The notes under the pieces: model-generated
The model's input: the letters and a program-made list of their open reading frames with translations, nothing else
The model's database searches: none
Told to the model about the DNA's origin: nothing
Shown here: piece after piece, positions 15,212 through 22,733 of the stretch
Numbering within the stretch: position 1 is the stretch's first letter
Layout: each line of letters opens with the position of its first letter
Source of the DNA: a virus
Strand: one strand, 5' to 3'
DNA: 28,219 nt
Virus record (IMG/VR): IMGVR_UViG_3300023109_000096
Coordinates: 1 to 28,219 of that record
Program-made: the position numbers and the translations under genes

Positions 15212-15324
15212 TGACTTCTATTTGGAAATTCCTATTTAAAAAAGCAGGTTGCACAGCAGAGTCTATTGCAGAAATTGAACGTCAGATTAATGCTGATATC
15301 AATAGATTTGATAGGTATTGCTAA
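15211..15324 (+). CDS. 37-residue ORF coupled to the upstream gene
   Basis: This ORF starts at an ATG that overlaps the preceding stop (TAATG) and itself ends in TAATG, joined to a still smaller ORF. The 37 residues read MTSIWKFLFKKAGCTAESIA and continue as an acidic helix with ERQIN and DINRFDRYC. It has an amphipathic N-terminus. GGGATGG just upstream may act as a weak ribosome binding site, but reinitiation after the upstream stop is more likely. It has no recognised family. The one-base junctions on both sides support expression. Confidence 0.5.
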   Translation: MTSIWKFLFKKAGCTAESIAEIERQINADINRFDRYC

Positions 15325-15365
15325 TGTGGCCGTACACTGACGATGAGTGGAAAAAACTAAGGTAA
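15324..15365 (+). CDS. 13-codon micro-ORF before the terminator
   Basis: ATG overlaps the stop of the 37-residue ORF (TAATG), and the frame runs 13 codons (MWPYTDDEWKKLR) to TAA, five bases before the terminator stem. Two Trp, a Tyr and a charged C-terminus make it unlike random translation of an AT-rich spacer, which is why I list it. It could be a microprotein or simply a ribosome run-out site. Confidence 0.35.
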   Translation: MWPYTDDEWKKLR

Positions 15366-15370
15366 TATAT

Positions 15371-15400
15371 AAAAGGAGCAGGGTAGCTTGCTCCTTTTTT
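15371..15400 (+). terminator. Rho-independent terminator after the hsp20 cluster
   Basis: AAAAGGAGCA (15371-15380) pairs perfectly with TGCTCCTTTT (15389-15398) around the loop GGGTAGCT, and the arm ends in six T. The A-rich 5' arm could also work in the reverse direction. It closes the hsp20 cluster and stands 15 bases before the next start codon. Confidence 0.85.
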
Positions 15401-15412
15401 ACGGAGGTTTTA

Positions 15413-15568
15413 ATGCAAGGATCAGAAAGACATTGTAAAAAATGTGGACACAGATGTCATTGTCTTACTACTGATTGCAAAGAATGTGTAAATGATGTGT
15501 GCACACAATGTGATTGTGAAATGCCACTACGTGATTTACCAGATTCATTTATAAAGGAAAACACATGA
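15413..15568 (+). CDS. Cysteine-rich, probable zinc-binding small protein
   Basis: This 51-residue protein has nine cysteines in its first 35 residues (C8, 11, 15, 17, 22, 25, 30, 33, 35) plus three histidines, arranged as CxxC, CxC, CxxC and CxxCxC. It very probably binds two zinc ions as a compact zinc-ribbon or treble-clef-like unit. The start is ATG 15413, with GGAGG (15403-15407) upstream; an in-frame GTG at 15347 would read through the terminator stem and is rejected. The stop overlaps the lysozyme start (ATGA). Its role is unknown. Binding of RNA, DNA or a host protein would fit such a domain. Confidence 0.7.
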   Translation: MQGSERHCKKCGHRCHCLTTDCKECVNDVCTQCDCEMPLRDLPDSFIKENT

Positions 15569-16026
15569 ATTTAGAACAACTAAGAGAAGAAATTGCGGCT
15601 GACGAGGGAGTAAAATATGAAATTTATCTTGATCACCTCGGCCTTCCTACTTTTGGCATTGGCCATTTGGTTAGGGATGACGATCCAGAGTCTGGAGAAC
15701 CAGTCGGCACAGCTGTCAGCGAGGACAGAGTCAACGAGTGTTTCGATAAAGACGTTGAAATTGTTATCGATGACTGTAGACAATTATACGAGGACTTCGA
15801 TGATCTGCCGGGCGAGGCCCAACTCATTATAGCAAATATGATGTTTAATATGGGCAGACCTCGCTTGTCTCAGTTTAAGGGAATGAAGCGTGGTGTTGAT
15901 GCTCGTGATTGGGAAGCGGCAGCAGATGAGATGGTTGATTCTCGTTGGTATCGCCAGGTCACAAATAGAGCAGAACGACTAGTTCAAAGAATGCGTAATA
16001 TTACATTAAGTGAGATTCCTGTATAA
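15565..16026 (+). CDS. T4-type lysozyme (GH24 endolysin)
   Basis: This muramidase cuts the MurNAc-GlcNAc bond of peptidoglycan at lysis. The 153 residues compare with 164 in T4 lysozyme. The catalytic triad is visible at the N-terminus: E14 in ADEGVKYE, D23 in IYLDHLG and T29 in PTFGIGH, matching E11-D20-T26 of T4. The C-terminal part (NMMFNMGRPRLSQFKGM, SRWYRQVTNRAERLVQRM) also follows the family. No signal peptide or membrane segment is present, so a holin is needed for release; none is identified with certainty in the window. It is coupled to the cysteine-rich ORF and is followed by the gene 43 promoter. Confidence 0.92.
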   Translation: MNLEQLREEIAADEGVKYEIYLDHLGLPTFGIGHLVRDDDPESGEPVGTAVSEDRVNECFDKDVEIVIDDCRQLYEDFDDLPGEAQLIIANMMFNMGRPRLSQFKGMKRGVDARDWEAAADEMVDSRWYRQVTNRAERLVQRMRNITLSEIPV

Positions 16027-16033
16027 AAAACAC

Positions 16034-16062
16034 TTTACAAACGCTCCTAAATTGTTTATAAT
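16034..16062 (+). promoter_or_regulatory. Early-type promoter before gene 43
   Basis: The -35 TTTACA (16034-16039), 17 bases and the -10 TATAAT (16057-16062) follow directly after the lysozyme stop. The bases AAAAAACAC before the -35 recur before the promoter at 22734. TAGGAG at 16074-16079 then serves the gene 43 ATG. Confidence 0.8.
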
Positions 16063-16084
16063 ATACTTGTGATTAGGAGATTGA

Positions 16085-18607
16085 ATGTCGTTTTATACTT
16101 CGGTTGCCAGATATGGCAACAGCATGCTCTACCGTGGTTATGATAACTCCGGCAATAGAGTAATTAAAAAAGAAAATTTTTCACCAACATTTTTTGTTCC
16201 GTCAAAAACGGAAACTGGATGGCGTGGTCTAGATGGTGCTCAGATTGGCTCTGTCTCATTTGAAAATATGAGAGAAGCTCGTAACTGGCTGGATCAATAT
16301 AATGATGTTGGTGGATTTAAGATTTATGGTACAACAAATTATTTACACCAATATGTGCGAGAAAAGTTTCCACGTGACATAGAATTTGATCGTGATAAAA
16401 TCAACGTTTCTACTATTGACATTGAAACAGAATATGAAGATGGATTTCCACATCCTGATATTGCAGATCAAAAAATCCTTGCAATCACTTTAAAAAATAA
16501 TATCGATGGCATTTATTGGGTCTGGGGTTATGGTAACTATGATGTAGAGGCCGCACTTATCAAACCGGTACGATATATCCAATGTCGTGATGAACCAGAT
16601 CTGCTACTTAAATTTCTAGATTTCTATTCATCCCAGGAAAAATGCCCAGATGTTATTACCGGTTGGAATGTCAGGTTCTTTGATATTCCGTATCTTGTAA
16701 ACCGTACTGCAAAAATCCTAGGACTAGAACAAATGAAAAAGTTCTCTCCTTGGGGTTTAATTGAACACCGTAAGGTTATCAAAAGAAATAAACAAGAAAC
16801 AACATTTGAACTACGTGGTGTACAAATCCTAGATTATTTGGAATTATTTCAAAAATTTGGATATGCATATGGTACACAAGAATCATATCGTCTCAATCAT
16901 ATTGCATATGTTGTCCTTGGTGATAAAAAACTTTCATTTGAGGAATCTGGTTCTCTTAAAAATCTGTATAAAGATAATTTCCAAAAATACATCGACTATA
17001 ATATGAAAGATGTACAATTGGTTGATCGCCTTGAGGATAAGATGGGTCTTATCACTCTTGCCATGACCGTGGCATATAAGGGTGGTGTAAATTATCAAGA
17101 TGTATTTGGTACTGTTGCAATATGGGAATCCATCATTTATCGTAAACTGATGTCCAAAAAAGAAGTGCCACACATTGAATTAGGTCATAAATCTAAAACT
17201 GAATTTGTTGGTGGTTACGTTAAGGATGTGGCCGTTGGTATGCATGATTGGGTTGTGTCTTTTGATTTGAATTCACTATATCCTAATATTATTGTCCAGT
17301 GGAATATGTCGCCAGAAACTTTGCTTAAAAATCCTAACGATCAAGTTCATGGTGGTATTGACCATTTTCTTAATTATTATGGTTCTGAATCTGATCCATT
17401 ACACCCTGTCGTTAGACAAAAAAATGTTACGGTTGCTGCAAATGGCTCTACATACCGTAAGGATTTTGATGGTGTTGTCCCAACAATTATTACAGATTAT
17501 TATGATGAACGCCGTAGTGTTAAAAATATGATGCTTGCTGCAGAACAGGCATACCAAAAGGGTAAAACATATGATCTAGAAAAAGAAATTAACAGATTGC
17601 ATAACCAACAAATGGCCATTAAAATTTTGATGAACTCTTTGTATGGTGCTCTAGGTAATCAACACTTCAGATATTTTGATATCCGTGTGGCAGAGGCAGT
17701 AACCACTACTGGTCAGCTCGTTATCCAATGGGCAGAACGCGCAATGAATGAAGCAATGAATAAGGTAATGAAAACCGAAAAAGATTATGTCATTGCAATT
17801 GATACAGATTCACTTTATGTTAACTTTGGTCCTATGATAAAACAATTGAACCCAAAGGATCCAGTTAAATTTCTTGATAAAATTTGTAAGGAACACTTTG
17901 AACCTGCTCTTACAAAAGCGTATGATGATTTTTACCAAAAAATGAGTTGTTATAAACCAAGAATGGAAATGTCACGTGAAGTAATTGCAGATCGTGGAAT
18001 CTGGACTGCAAAGAAAAGATATATTTTGAATGTTCATAACAGTGAGGGTGTACAGTATGATGAACCAAAACTTAAGATCATGGGAATTGAAGCCATCAAA
18101 AGCTCTACGCCAGAAGTGTGTCGTGATAAATTCAAAGACATTTTTAATGTCATCATATCTGGCAGTGAAGCAGATACGCAAAAATTTATACAAAATTTCA
18201 AAAACGAATTCAAAAATCTTTCGCCGGAACAAGTTGCGTTTCCGCGTTCTGTCTCGAATATTACTGACTGGCACGATAGGAAACTTATATACAAAAAAGG
18301 TTCACCAATTCACGTGCGTGGCTCCTTGCTCTACAATAAGCAACTTAAGGACTCTAAACTCACCAAGAAGTATGAACCTATAGTAAATGGATCAAGAATA
18401 TTCTTTACTTATTTAAAATTACCAAATACAATCAAGGAAAACGTTATTGCATTTCCTGATCAATTGCCAGAAGAGTTCAAATTAAACCGCTATATAGATT
18501 ATGATCTACAATTTGAAAAAACTTTTGTGGACCCCCTTAGACTTATTCTGGATGCCATTGGATGGTCGACAGAAGAACAACAAACCTTGGAGGATTTTTT
18601 CTCGTGA
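16085..18607 (+). CDS. 43: gp43 DNA polymerase (family B)
   Basis: This is the replicative polymerase with 3'-5' proofreading. The 840 residues (T4: 898) form one uninterrupted frame. Exonuclease motifs: TIDIETEYEDG with D112 and E114, NVRFFDIPYL with D200, and YNMKD with D309. Polymerase motifs: A FDLNSLYPNI with D394, B KILMNSLYGALGN (513-525), and C AIDTDSLYVN with D573. The C-terminus QQTLEDFF(S) fits the clamp-binding pattern QxxhxxFF exactly, so it should dock on gp45. RegA may repress its translation, as in T4. GTG of the cupin gene overlaps the stop (GTGA). Confidence 0.96.
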   Translation: MSFYTSVARYGNSMLYRGYDNSGNRVIKKENFSPTFFVPSKTETGWRGLDGAQIGSVSFENMREARNWLDQYNDVGGFKIYGTTNYLHQYVREKFPRDIEFDRDKINVSTIDIETEYEDGFPHPDIADQKILAITLKNNIDGIYWVWGYGNYDVEAALIKPVRYIQCRDEPDLLLKFLDFYSSQEKCPDVITGWNVRFFDIPYLVNRTAKILGLEQMKKFSPWGLIEHRKVIKRNKQETTFELRGVQILDYLELFQKFGYAYGTQESYRLNHIAYVVLGDKKLSFEESGSLKNLYKDNFQKYIDYNMKDVQLVDRLEDKMGLITLAMTVAYKGGVNYQDVFGTVAIWESIIYRKLMSKKEVPHIELGHKSKTEFVGGYVKDVAVGMHDWVVSFDLNSLYPNIIVQWNMSPETLLKNPNDQVHGGIDHFLNYYGSESDPLHPVVRQKNVTVAANGSTYRKDFDGVVPTIITDYYDERRSVKNMMLAAEQAYQKGKTYDLEKEINRLHNQQMAIKILMNSLYGALGNQHFRYFDIRVAEAVTTTGQLVIQWAERAMNEAMNKVMKTEKDYVIAIDTDSLYVNFGPMIKQLNPKDPVKFLDKICKEHFEPALTKAYDDFYQKMSCYKPRMEMSREVIADRGIWTAKKRYILNVHNSEGVQYDEPKLKIMGIEAIKSSTPEVCRDKFKDIFNVIISGSEADTQKFIQNFKNEFKNLSPEQVAFPRSVSNITDWHDRKLIYKKGSPIHVRGSLLYNKQLKDSKLTKKYEPIVNGSRIFFTYLKLPNTIKENVIAFPDQLPEEFKLNRYIDYDLQFEKTFVDPLRLILDAIGWSTEEQQTLEDFFS

Positions 18608-18945
18608 AATTAAATATCAATGATGTTGGCGGAGAGGTTGTAAAGGATAATGAAACCTATTTGCTAAAGGACAATAAACTACTCAATAATTTGGTACTAA
18701 GTAGTACAGATCTAAAACCTAAAATGAGTACTCGAGGTCACGCACATCCTGGCCAAGAGGAAGTATATTATTTTATAAAGGGTTCTGGTAAAATGGAACT
18801 AATTGATACAAATGGTCAGCATCATGACACTTCAGTAAAAAGTGGAGATGTTATTCTAATTCAAGATGGTTGGTTCCATCGTGTTCATGCTGGACCACGT
18901 GGATGTTATTTTGTTTGTGTATTTGATGGAAAGAGAAATCACTAA
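18604..18945 (+). CDS. Small cupin protein
   Basis: This single-domain cupin has 113 residues from GTG 18604. GGAGG at 18589-18593 lies ten bases upstream, and the GTG overlaps the gp43 stop; an in-frame ATG inside gene 43 is less likely. Cupin motif 1 is GHAHPGQEEVYYFIKGSG with H46, H48 and E52/E53, and motif 2 is GDVILIQDGWFHRVHAG with H92. Metal binding is therefore likely. Cupins of this size include sugar-phosphate isomerases, dioxygenases and sugar epimerases. The nearby sugar genes make a carbohydrate substrate attractive, but the sequence does not settle it. Confidence 0.8.
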   Translation: MKLNINDVGGEVVKDNETYLLKDNKLLNNLVLSSTDLKPKMSTRGHAHPGQEEVYYFIKGSGKMELIDTNGQHHDTSVKSGDVILIQDGWFHRVHAGPRGCYFVCVFDGKRNH

Positions 18946-19322
18946 TGACTAATTTTAAGGACGTTGGAACATTTATGGAAACATTTGGCCAGGAGGTCAA
19001 AACTAAACCTGAATTTCCAGATGCTGATACAGTTGCACTTCGTATTGAATTGATTGGCGAAGAATTAAATGAATTTTGGGATGCATGTGAACAAAAAGAT
19101 ATCGTAGGTGTGGCAGATGCACTTGCAGATATTCTTTATGTGACATATGGTGCTGGACATGCTTTTGGTGTTGACTTGGATAAATGTTTTGCAGAAGTCC
19201 AAAGATCCAATATGTCAAAATTGGGTGAGGATGGTAAACCTATCTATCGTGAAGATGGTAAGGTTTTGAAAGGTCCAAATTATTCAGAACCAGCTTTAAA
19301 AAGTGTTTTACAAATACAATAG
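18945..19322 (+). CDS. MazG-like nucleotide pyrophosphohydrolase
   Basis: This 125-residue all-alpha NTP pyrophosphohydrolase-like protein carries the metal-binding pattern EELNE (39-43), followed by DALAD (58-62) in a second helix. The C-terminal loop SNMSKLGEDGKPIY and EDGKVLKGPNY is typical for MazG/PRA-PH-like proteins. These enzymes release pyrophosphate from nucleoside triphosphates. Phage versions have been proposed to recycle or clean nucleotide pools or to change host alarmone signalling, which cannot be judged here. Its ATG overlaps the cupin stop (TAATG), so it belongs to the gene 43 operon. Its last bases contain part of the following promoter. Confidence 0.8.
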   Translation: MTNFKDVGTFMETFGQEVKTKPEFPDADTVALRIELIGEELNEFWDACEQKDIVGVADALADILYVTYGAGHAFGVDLDKCFAEVQRSNMSKLGEDGKPIYREDGKVLKGPNYSEPALKSVLQIQ

Positions 19323-19335
19323 AATGTGATATAAT
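19307..19335 (+). promoter_or_regulatory. Early-type promoter before the glycosyltransferase operon
   Basis: The -35 TTTACA (19307-19312), 17 bases and the -10 TATAAT (19330-19335), preceded by TGA as an extended -10, overlap the end of the MazG-like gene. It should drive the genes from 19363 to 21759. Confidence 0.8.
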
Positions 19336-19362
19336 ATACTAAATTGAATCGGAGAATATATT

Positions 19363-20319
19363 ATGCTTTATCCACAATATCCAATATATATTATTTCCAA
19401 GGGTAGATGGGATAGTCGTATGACACAACGTACCATGGAAGACTTAGGTCTGCCATACAGAATTGTAATTGAAGAATCAGAATATGATAAGTATGCAGAA
19501 AATGTCCCTAAGGAAAAAATTCTGACACTTCCAACTGGTTTTCGTGATAATCCATTATACGCAATACCAGATGAAAAAACTGGTTTGATTGGTGGGTCAA
19601 TTCCAGTCCGTAATTTTGTTTGGGAACATTCTAAATCAGAGGGTCACGATCGACATTGGATTCTAGATGATAACATGCGACACATTTACAGACTGCATCA
19701 AAACAAAAAGATCAGAATGAATACTGGTTCTGGTTTTCGTATCATTGAGGACTTTGTTAACAGATATGAAAATGTAAGACTTGCCGGTATGAATTATGCA
19801 TTCTTTTGTCCTGCAATGACAAAACGGCCACCATATTACACTAACACTAGAATCTACTCTTGTATTCTTATTGATAATTCACTACAGTACCGCTGGCGTG
19901 GTAGATATAATGAAGATACAGATTTATCGCTACGTGTTCTAAAAGATGGTGATAACTGCACAATGTTATTTAATAACTTCCTAGTCGGTAAAGCGGCCAC
20001 AATGACAATGAAAGGTGGTAATACCGAAGAAGTTTACAACATTGATCAAGTTGGCGACCGTAGACACAGAGATGGATCTAGCTTTGATAATCGTAAAGAA
20101 TTTGCAGATTCATTGGTATCACAACACCCAGATGTTGTTAAACTAGCCTTTAAATGGGGCCGTTGGCATCATGACGTGGACTATTCAGTTTTTATTCAAA
20201 AACCGACAAAGAAATCAGGTCTAAATATTAAACGTGGTGTTAATGAATACGGAATGAAATTAGGAGAAATTTCGCCAGACGAAGGTGATGGTGAAGGAGA
20301 TGAAAACTATGGCGACTAA
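19363..20319 (+). CDS. TET-associated-type glycosyltransferase (GT-A-like)
   Basis: This 318-residue protein opens with YIISKGRWDSR, followed by a Rossmann-like segment (YRIVIEESEYDKYAE). It then has PVRNFVWEHSKSEG and HWILDDN, a DxN/DxD-like nucleotide-sugar and metal site (102-104). Further on is RGRYNEDTDLSLRVLKDG with an acidic pair (183-187). This order matches phage glycosyltransferases named TET-associated, found beside oxygenases that oxidise DNA bases and thought to glycosylate hydroxylated bases. The acidic, Gly-rich C-terminus (DEGDGEGDENYGD) is a tail. GGAG lies eight bases before the ATG. DNA as the acceptor is inference; the family call is from memory of the motif order. Confidence 0.7.
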   Translation: MLYPQYPIYIISKGRWDSRMTQRTMEDLGLPYRIVIEESEYDKYAENVPKEKILTLPTGFRDNPLYAIPDEKTGLIGGSIPVRNFVWEHSKSEGHDRHWILDDNMRHIYRLHQNKKIRMNTGSGFRIIEDFVNRYENVRLAGMNYAFFCPAMTKRPPYYTNTRIYSCILIDNSLQYRWRGRYNEDTDLSLRVLKDGDNCTMLFNNFLVGKAATMTMKGGNTEEVYNIDQVGDRRHRDGSSFDNRKEFADSLVSQHPDVVKLAFKWGRWHHDVDYSVFIQKPTKKSGLNIKRGVNEYGMKLGEISPDEGDGEGDENYGD

Positions 20320-20590
20320 TAAAAACAATGTAGATAATGTATCAAATAATCTTTTTATCCTATCCGGTGATGAGGATGAAAGAACACCTTATGATTGGGA
20401 TGACATGCCAGCTTTTGAACAACAACAGAAAGAAGATATTAAAATTATTGTGCGGTTTAAAACACAACAAGATGTAAGAGACTTTGCAGCTGCAATTGGT
20501 CAGAATAATATTACAGATCGCACAAAATCAATTTGGTATCCAGCACTAGATAAAAATCGTAACTCACTACTCCGTTGGATGGATGAATGA
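20309..20590 (+). CDS. Conserved small protein coupled to the glycosyltransferase
   Basis: I choose ATG 20309 (93 residues) because AAGGAG at 20294-20299 is nine bases upstream; earlier in-frame ATGs overlap that site. It overlaps the preceding gene by 11 bases. The N-terminal ~40 residues are polar and probably disordered. The C-terminal ~50 form a compact alpha/beta unit: IKIIVRFKTQQDVRDFAAAI, then TDRTKSIWYPAL and LLRWMDE. Phage proteins with a similar strand, helix and [KR]S[IL]WYP element are known to me, but I cannot name a function. The tight coupling to glycosyltransferases on both sides suggests a partner role. Confidence 0.65.
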   Translation: MATNKNNVDNVSNNLFILSGDEDERTPYDWDDMPAFEQQQKEDIKIIVRFKTQQDVRDFAAAIGQNNITDRTKSIWYPALDKNRNSLLRWMDE

Positions 20591-21759
20591 ATGTTTTTAT
20601 TATACCTTACTCATTTCACACTTTTTTCCAATATGAAAAACGTGTAAGTGGTGTTGATGAGGCATTACTAAAACAAATTGATGTTTTAAGAGAAATGGGC
20701 CATACGGTAGAAGTTTATATACCGTTTGGTAATTTGCATGAGCATCTAGCCGGCATTCACTATTTTAAAGATCATGTCCCAGATGAAGGTATAAAATCAT
20801 ATTTAAGAAAACAAAAAAATAAAAATGAAATCCTAAAAGACATACTAATTAGGATGATTAAATTTAAACCAGATGTGATTTTATCTAATGCATATTTTCA
20901 GAAAAAACTTTATGGTGAATTACAAAAAATGGATTCTCCAGTTGTTTATATGTCACATGCAATACCTGGTTTCTTTACAGATGTTGTAAGTGCAAATGAA
21001 TTAGGTAGTTTTATTGAATGCAATAATATTATTGCAGTATCCGATTATCATTCAAAAAGATTTAAAAAATATTATGAAAGAAGAAGAAAAGGCTGGACAT
21101 TTAAAAATGATATTGATGCCGATTCAGTTGTTTTTTCATCATATAGTTCCTTAGAAGATGTACAAGAATCCGATGGTGTTGTGAGACACGTTTCGGCGGC
21201 ACATAAGGAAAAACAAACATTTTTAATTCACGATATGCTAAGTGAAACCGAAATAAAATCCGAGGTATATACTACACTTGGGTTTATGGCAAAAGATAAA
21301 CTAAAAGATGCATATGTGAAAAAAGCATTTGAAAAATATGGTGAAGGAGACCGAAAAATATTTTTGGATGTAGATCACAAAGATATTATGGAAAAAATCA
21401 AAACCGCAAGTTGTTGCTTTGTTGGACTTGCATCATATGATACCTTTACCATTACTTCATTGGAATCTCTTTCACGAGGAGTTCCTATCATTGTGAAAGG
21501 TTATAAGGATTGGCATCCTGCAAAAGAAATGTTGGAACCAGAATACCAAAAATATGTACACATCTATAAAAATAAAGCAGATTTTATAGATAAGGTAAAG
21601 GAATTTTCTAATCTTACATTAGCCGAAAGAAAACAAATTGCACAATCATGTTACAATGTAACTTCAAAAAAGCAATACGGTATTAGTTTAGAATCTGCGC
21701 TAAATAAATCTATAATAAAATACAAAGAAAAAACAAAAAACTGTTTATTTTTCCAGTGA
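20587..21759 (+). CDS. GT-B-fold glycosyltransferase (GT4-like)
   Basis: This 390-residue protein starts inside the previous stop (ATGA). The N-terminal half opens with VFIIPYSFHTFFQYEKRVSG and GVDEALLKQIDVLREMGHTV, the usual acceptor-domain layout. IAVSDYHSKRF marks the domain linker. The C-terminal donor-binding region contains ASYDTFTITSLESLSRGVPI followed by IVKGYKDW, which corresponds to the E-x7-E/[EG]xP motif of GT4 enzymes, although the first acidic position is Asp here. It lacks a membrane segment. It likely transfers a sugar from a nucleotide donor; donor and acceptor are unknown. Its last codons contain the -35 and spacer of the next promoter. Confidence 0.75.
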   Translation: MNVFIIPYSFHTFFQYEKRVSGVDEALLKQIDVLREMGHTVEVYIPFGNLHEHLAGIHYFKDHVPDEGIKSYLRKQKNKNEILKDILIRMIKFKPDVILSNAYFQKKLYGELQKMDSPVVYMSHAIPGFFTDVVSANELGSFIECNNIIAVSDYHSKRFKKYYERRRKGWTFKNDIDADSVVFSSYSSLEDVQESDGVVRHVSAAHKEKQTFLIHDMLSETEIKSEVYTTLGFMAKDKLKDAYVKKAFEKYGEGDRKIFLDVDHKDIMEKIKTASCCFVGLASYDTFTITSLESLSRGVPIIVKGYKDWHPAKEMLEPEYQKYVHIYKNKADFIDKVKEFSNLTLAERKQIAQSCYNVTSKKQYGISLESALNKSIIKYKEKTKNCLFFQ

Positions 21760-21772
21760 TTTGTATTATAAT
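21744..21772 (+). promoter_or_regulatory. Early-type promoter positioned for a leaderless mRNA
   Basis: The -35 TTTATT (21744-21749), 17 bases and the -10 TATAAT (21767-21772) are followed after only six bases by the ATG of the next gene. The usual start point, about seven bases after the -10, falls on that ATG. No ribosome binding site is present. Confidence 0.75.
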
Positions 21773-21778
21773 ATACCT

Positions 21779-22705
21779 ATGATCAAATTAACAATATTTA
21801 ATAGTCTGTTTGACAATAAAACACATAAACGACTTGAGTTATCCGACTTCGACTCGTTTGAAAAATTCTTATATAAGCTTTCCGAAGAACCTAAGGCTAA
21901 TAAGAAAGATGCAGTACTTATATCTCCTGCGACATACCGACCGGATACCACTAGGGCAAACACAAATGTCATAGAATGGTCCGGTTGGTGTTGTGTTGAT
22001 GTAGATGAATATGAAACAACAGGAGACTTGAATGCTGATTTATGTGATCGTTTTTCTAATTATAGGTTCATTTGTTACAGCACTGCAAGCAGTACAGTGG
22101 ATACGCCTAAGTTCAGAATGGTGTTCCCTTTGCGAAGATCAATTGGACAAGAAGAAATTAGACACTTCTGGTTTGCTCTTAACAGAGAACTTGGAGAGCT
22201 CGGTGATGCTCAAACTAAAGACCTATCACGCATGTACTATATCCCTGCAAAATATTCTGGCGCTTTCAACTTTATTTTCAGTCATGATGGGAGTTCAATT
22301 AACCCTGATGATCTTATGAGGAAACATCCCTATGCCGAAAAAGCCAACCTCAATAACTTCTTCGACAGACTCCCGGAAGAACTCCAAAAACAAATCATCG
22401 AACACAGAAAAGGAGGAATGGATAACACTAATGTGGTGTGGTCGTCCTATCGCGATTGTCCCTTCTTCCCTCGTAAACTCGAAGCAGAATACCGCCTCAT
22501 TTCAAATACCGGATGGTACCACAAAATGTACCAAATAATGGTTGCCATTGCCGGTAATGCAGTAAAACAAAAATATCCAATTACAGCCAATGAGATTGCA
22601 AAATTGTGTCAAGCACTGGATATGGAAACTGGTAATTGGTATAAAAACAGACCACTCGATAAAGAAGCAGATAGAGCTCTCGAGTACGTCTATAAAAATA
22701 TGTAA
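21779..22705 (+). CDS. PrimPol/AEP primase-like protein
   Basis: This 308-residue protein resembles the archaeo-eukaryotic primase-like domain of phage and plasmid primases. SGWCCVDVDEYE provides the metal-binding D74-x-D76. RFICYSTASSTVDTPKFRMV follows, where related proteins usually have a His in the sxH motif (YTTHSH); here the equivalent is S-T-A-S. Then come FPLRRSI and KDLSRMYYIPAKY, the usual [PT]SRxxYxP element. Residues ~195-308 form a helical C-terminal part without helicase motifs. T4-like phages already carry a gp41/gp61 primosome, so a second primase-like protein is unexpected. It may be inactive or have another role. The start ATG is leaderless as described for its promoter. Confidence 0.65.
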   Translation: MIKLTIFNSLFDNKTHKRLELSDFDSFEKFLYKLSEEPKANKKDAVLISPATYRPDTTRANTNVIEWSGWCCVDVDEYETTGDLNADLCDRFSNYRFICYSTASSTVDTPKFRMVFPLRRSIGQEEIRHFWFALNRELGELGDAQTKDLSRMYYIPAKYSGAFNFIFSHDGSSINPDDLMRKHPYAEKANLNNFFDRLPEELQKQIIEHRKGGMDNTNVVWSSYRDCPFFPRKLEAEYRLISNTGWYHKMYQIMVAIAGNAVKQKYPITANEIAKLCQALDMETGNWYKNRPLDKEADRALEYVYKNM

Positions 22706-22733
22706 AAAATTTAAAATAATTTAAAAAAAACAC

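Noticed and set aside
15347-15412. GTG-started N-terminal extension of the cysteine-rich protein
   Set aside because: It would translate through the terminator stem, while ATG 15413 has GGAGG directly upstream.
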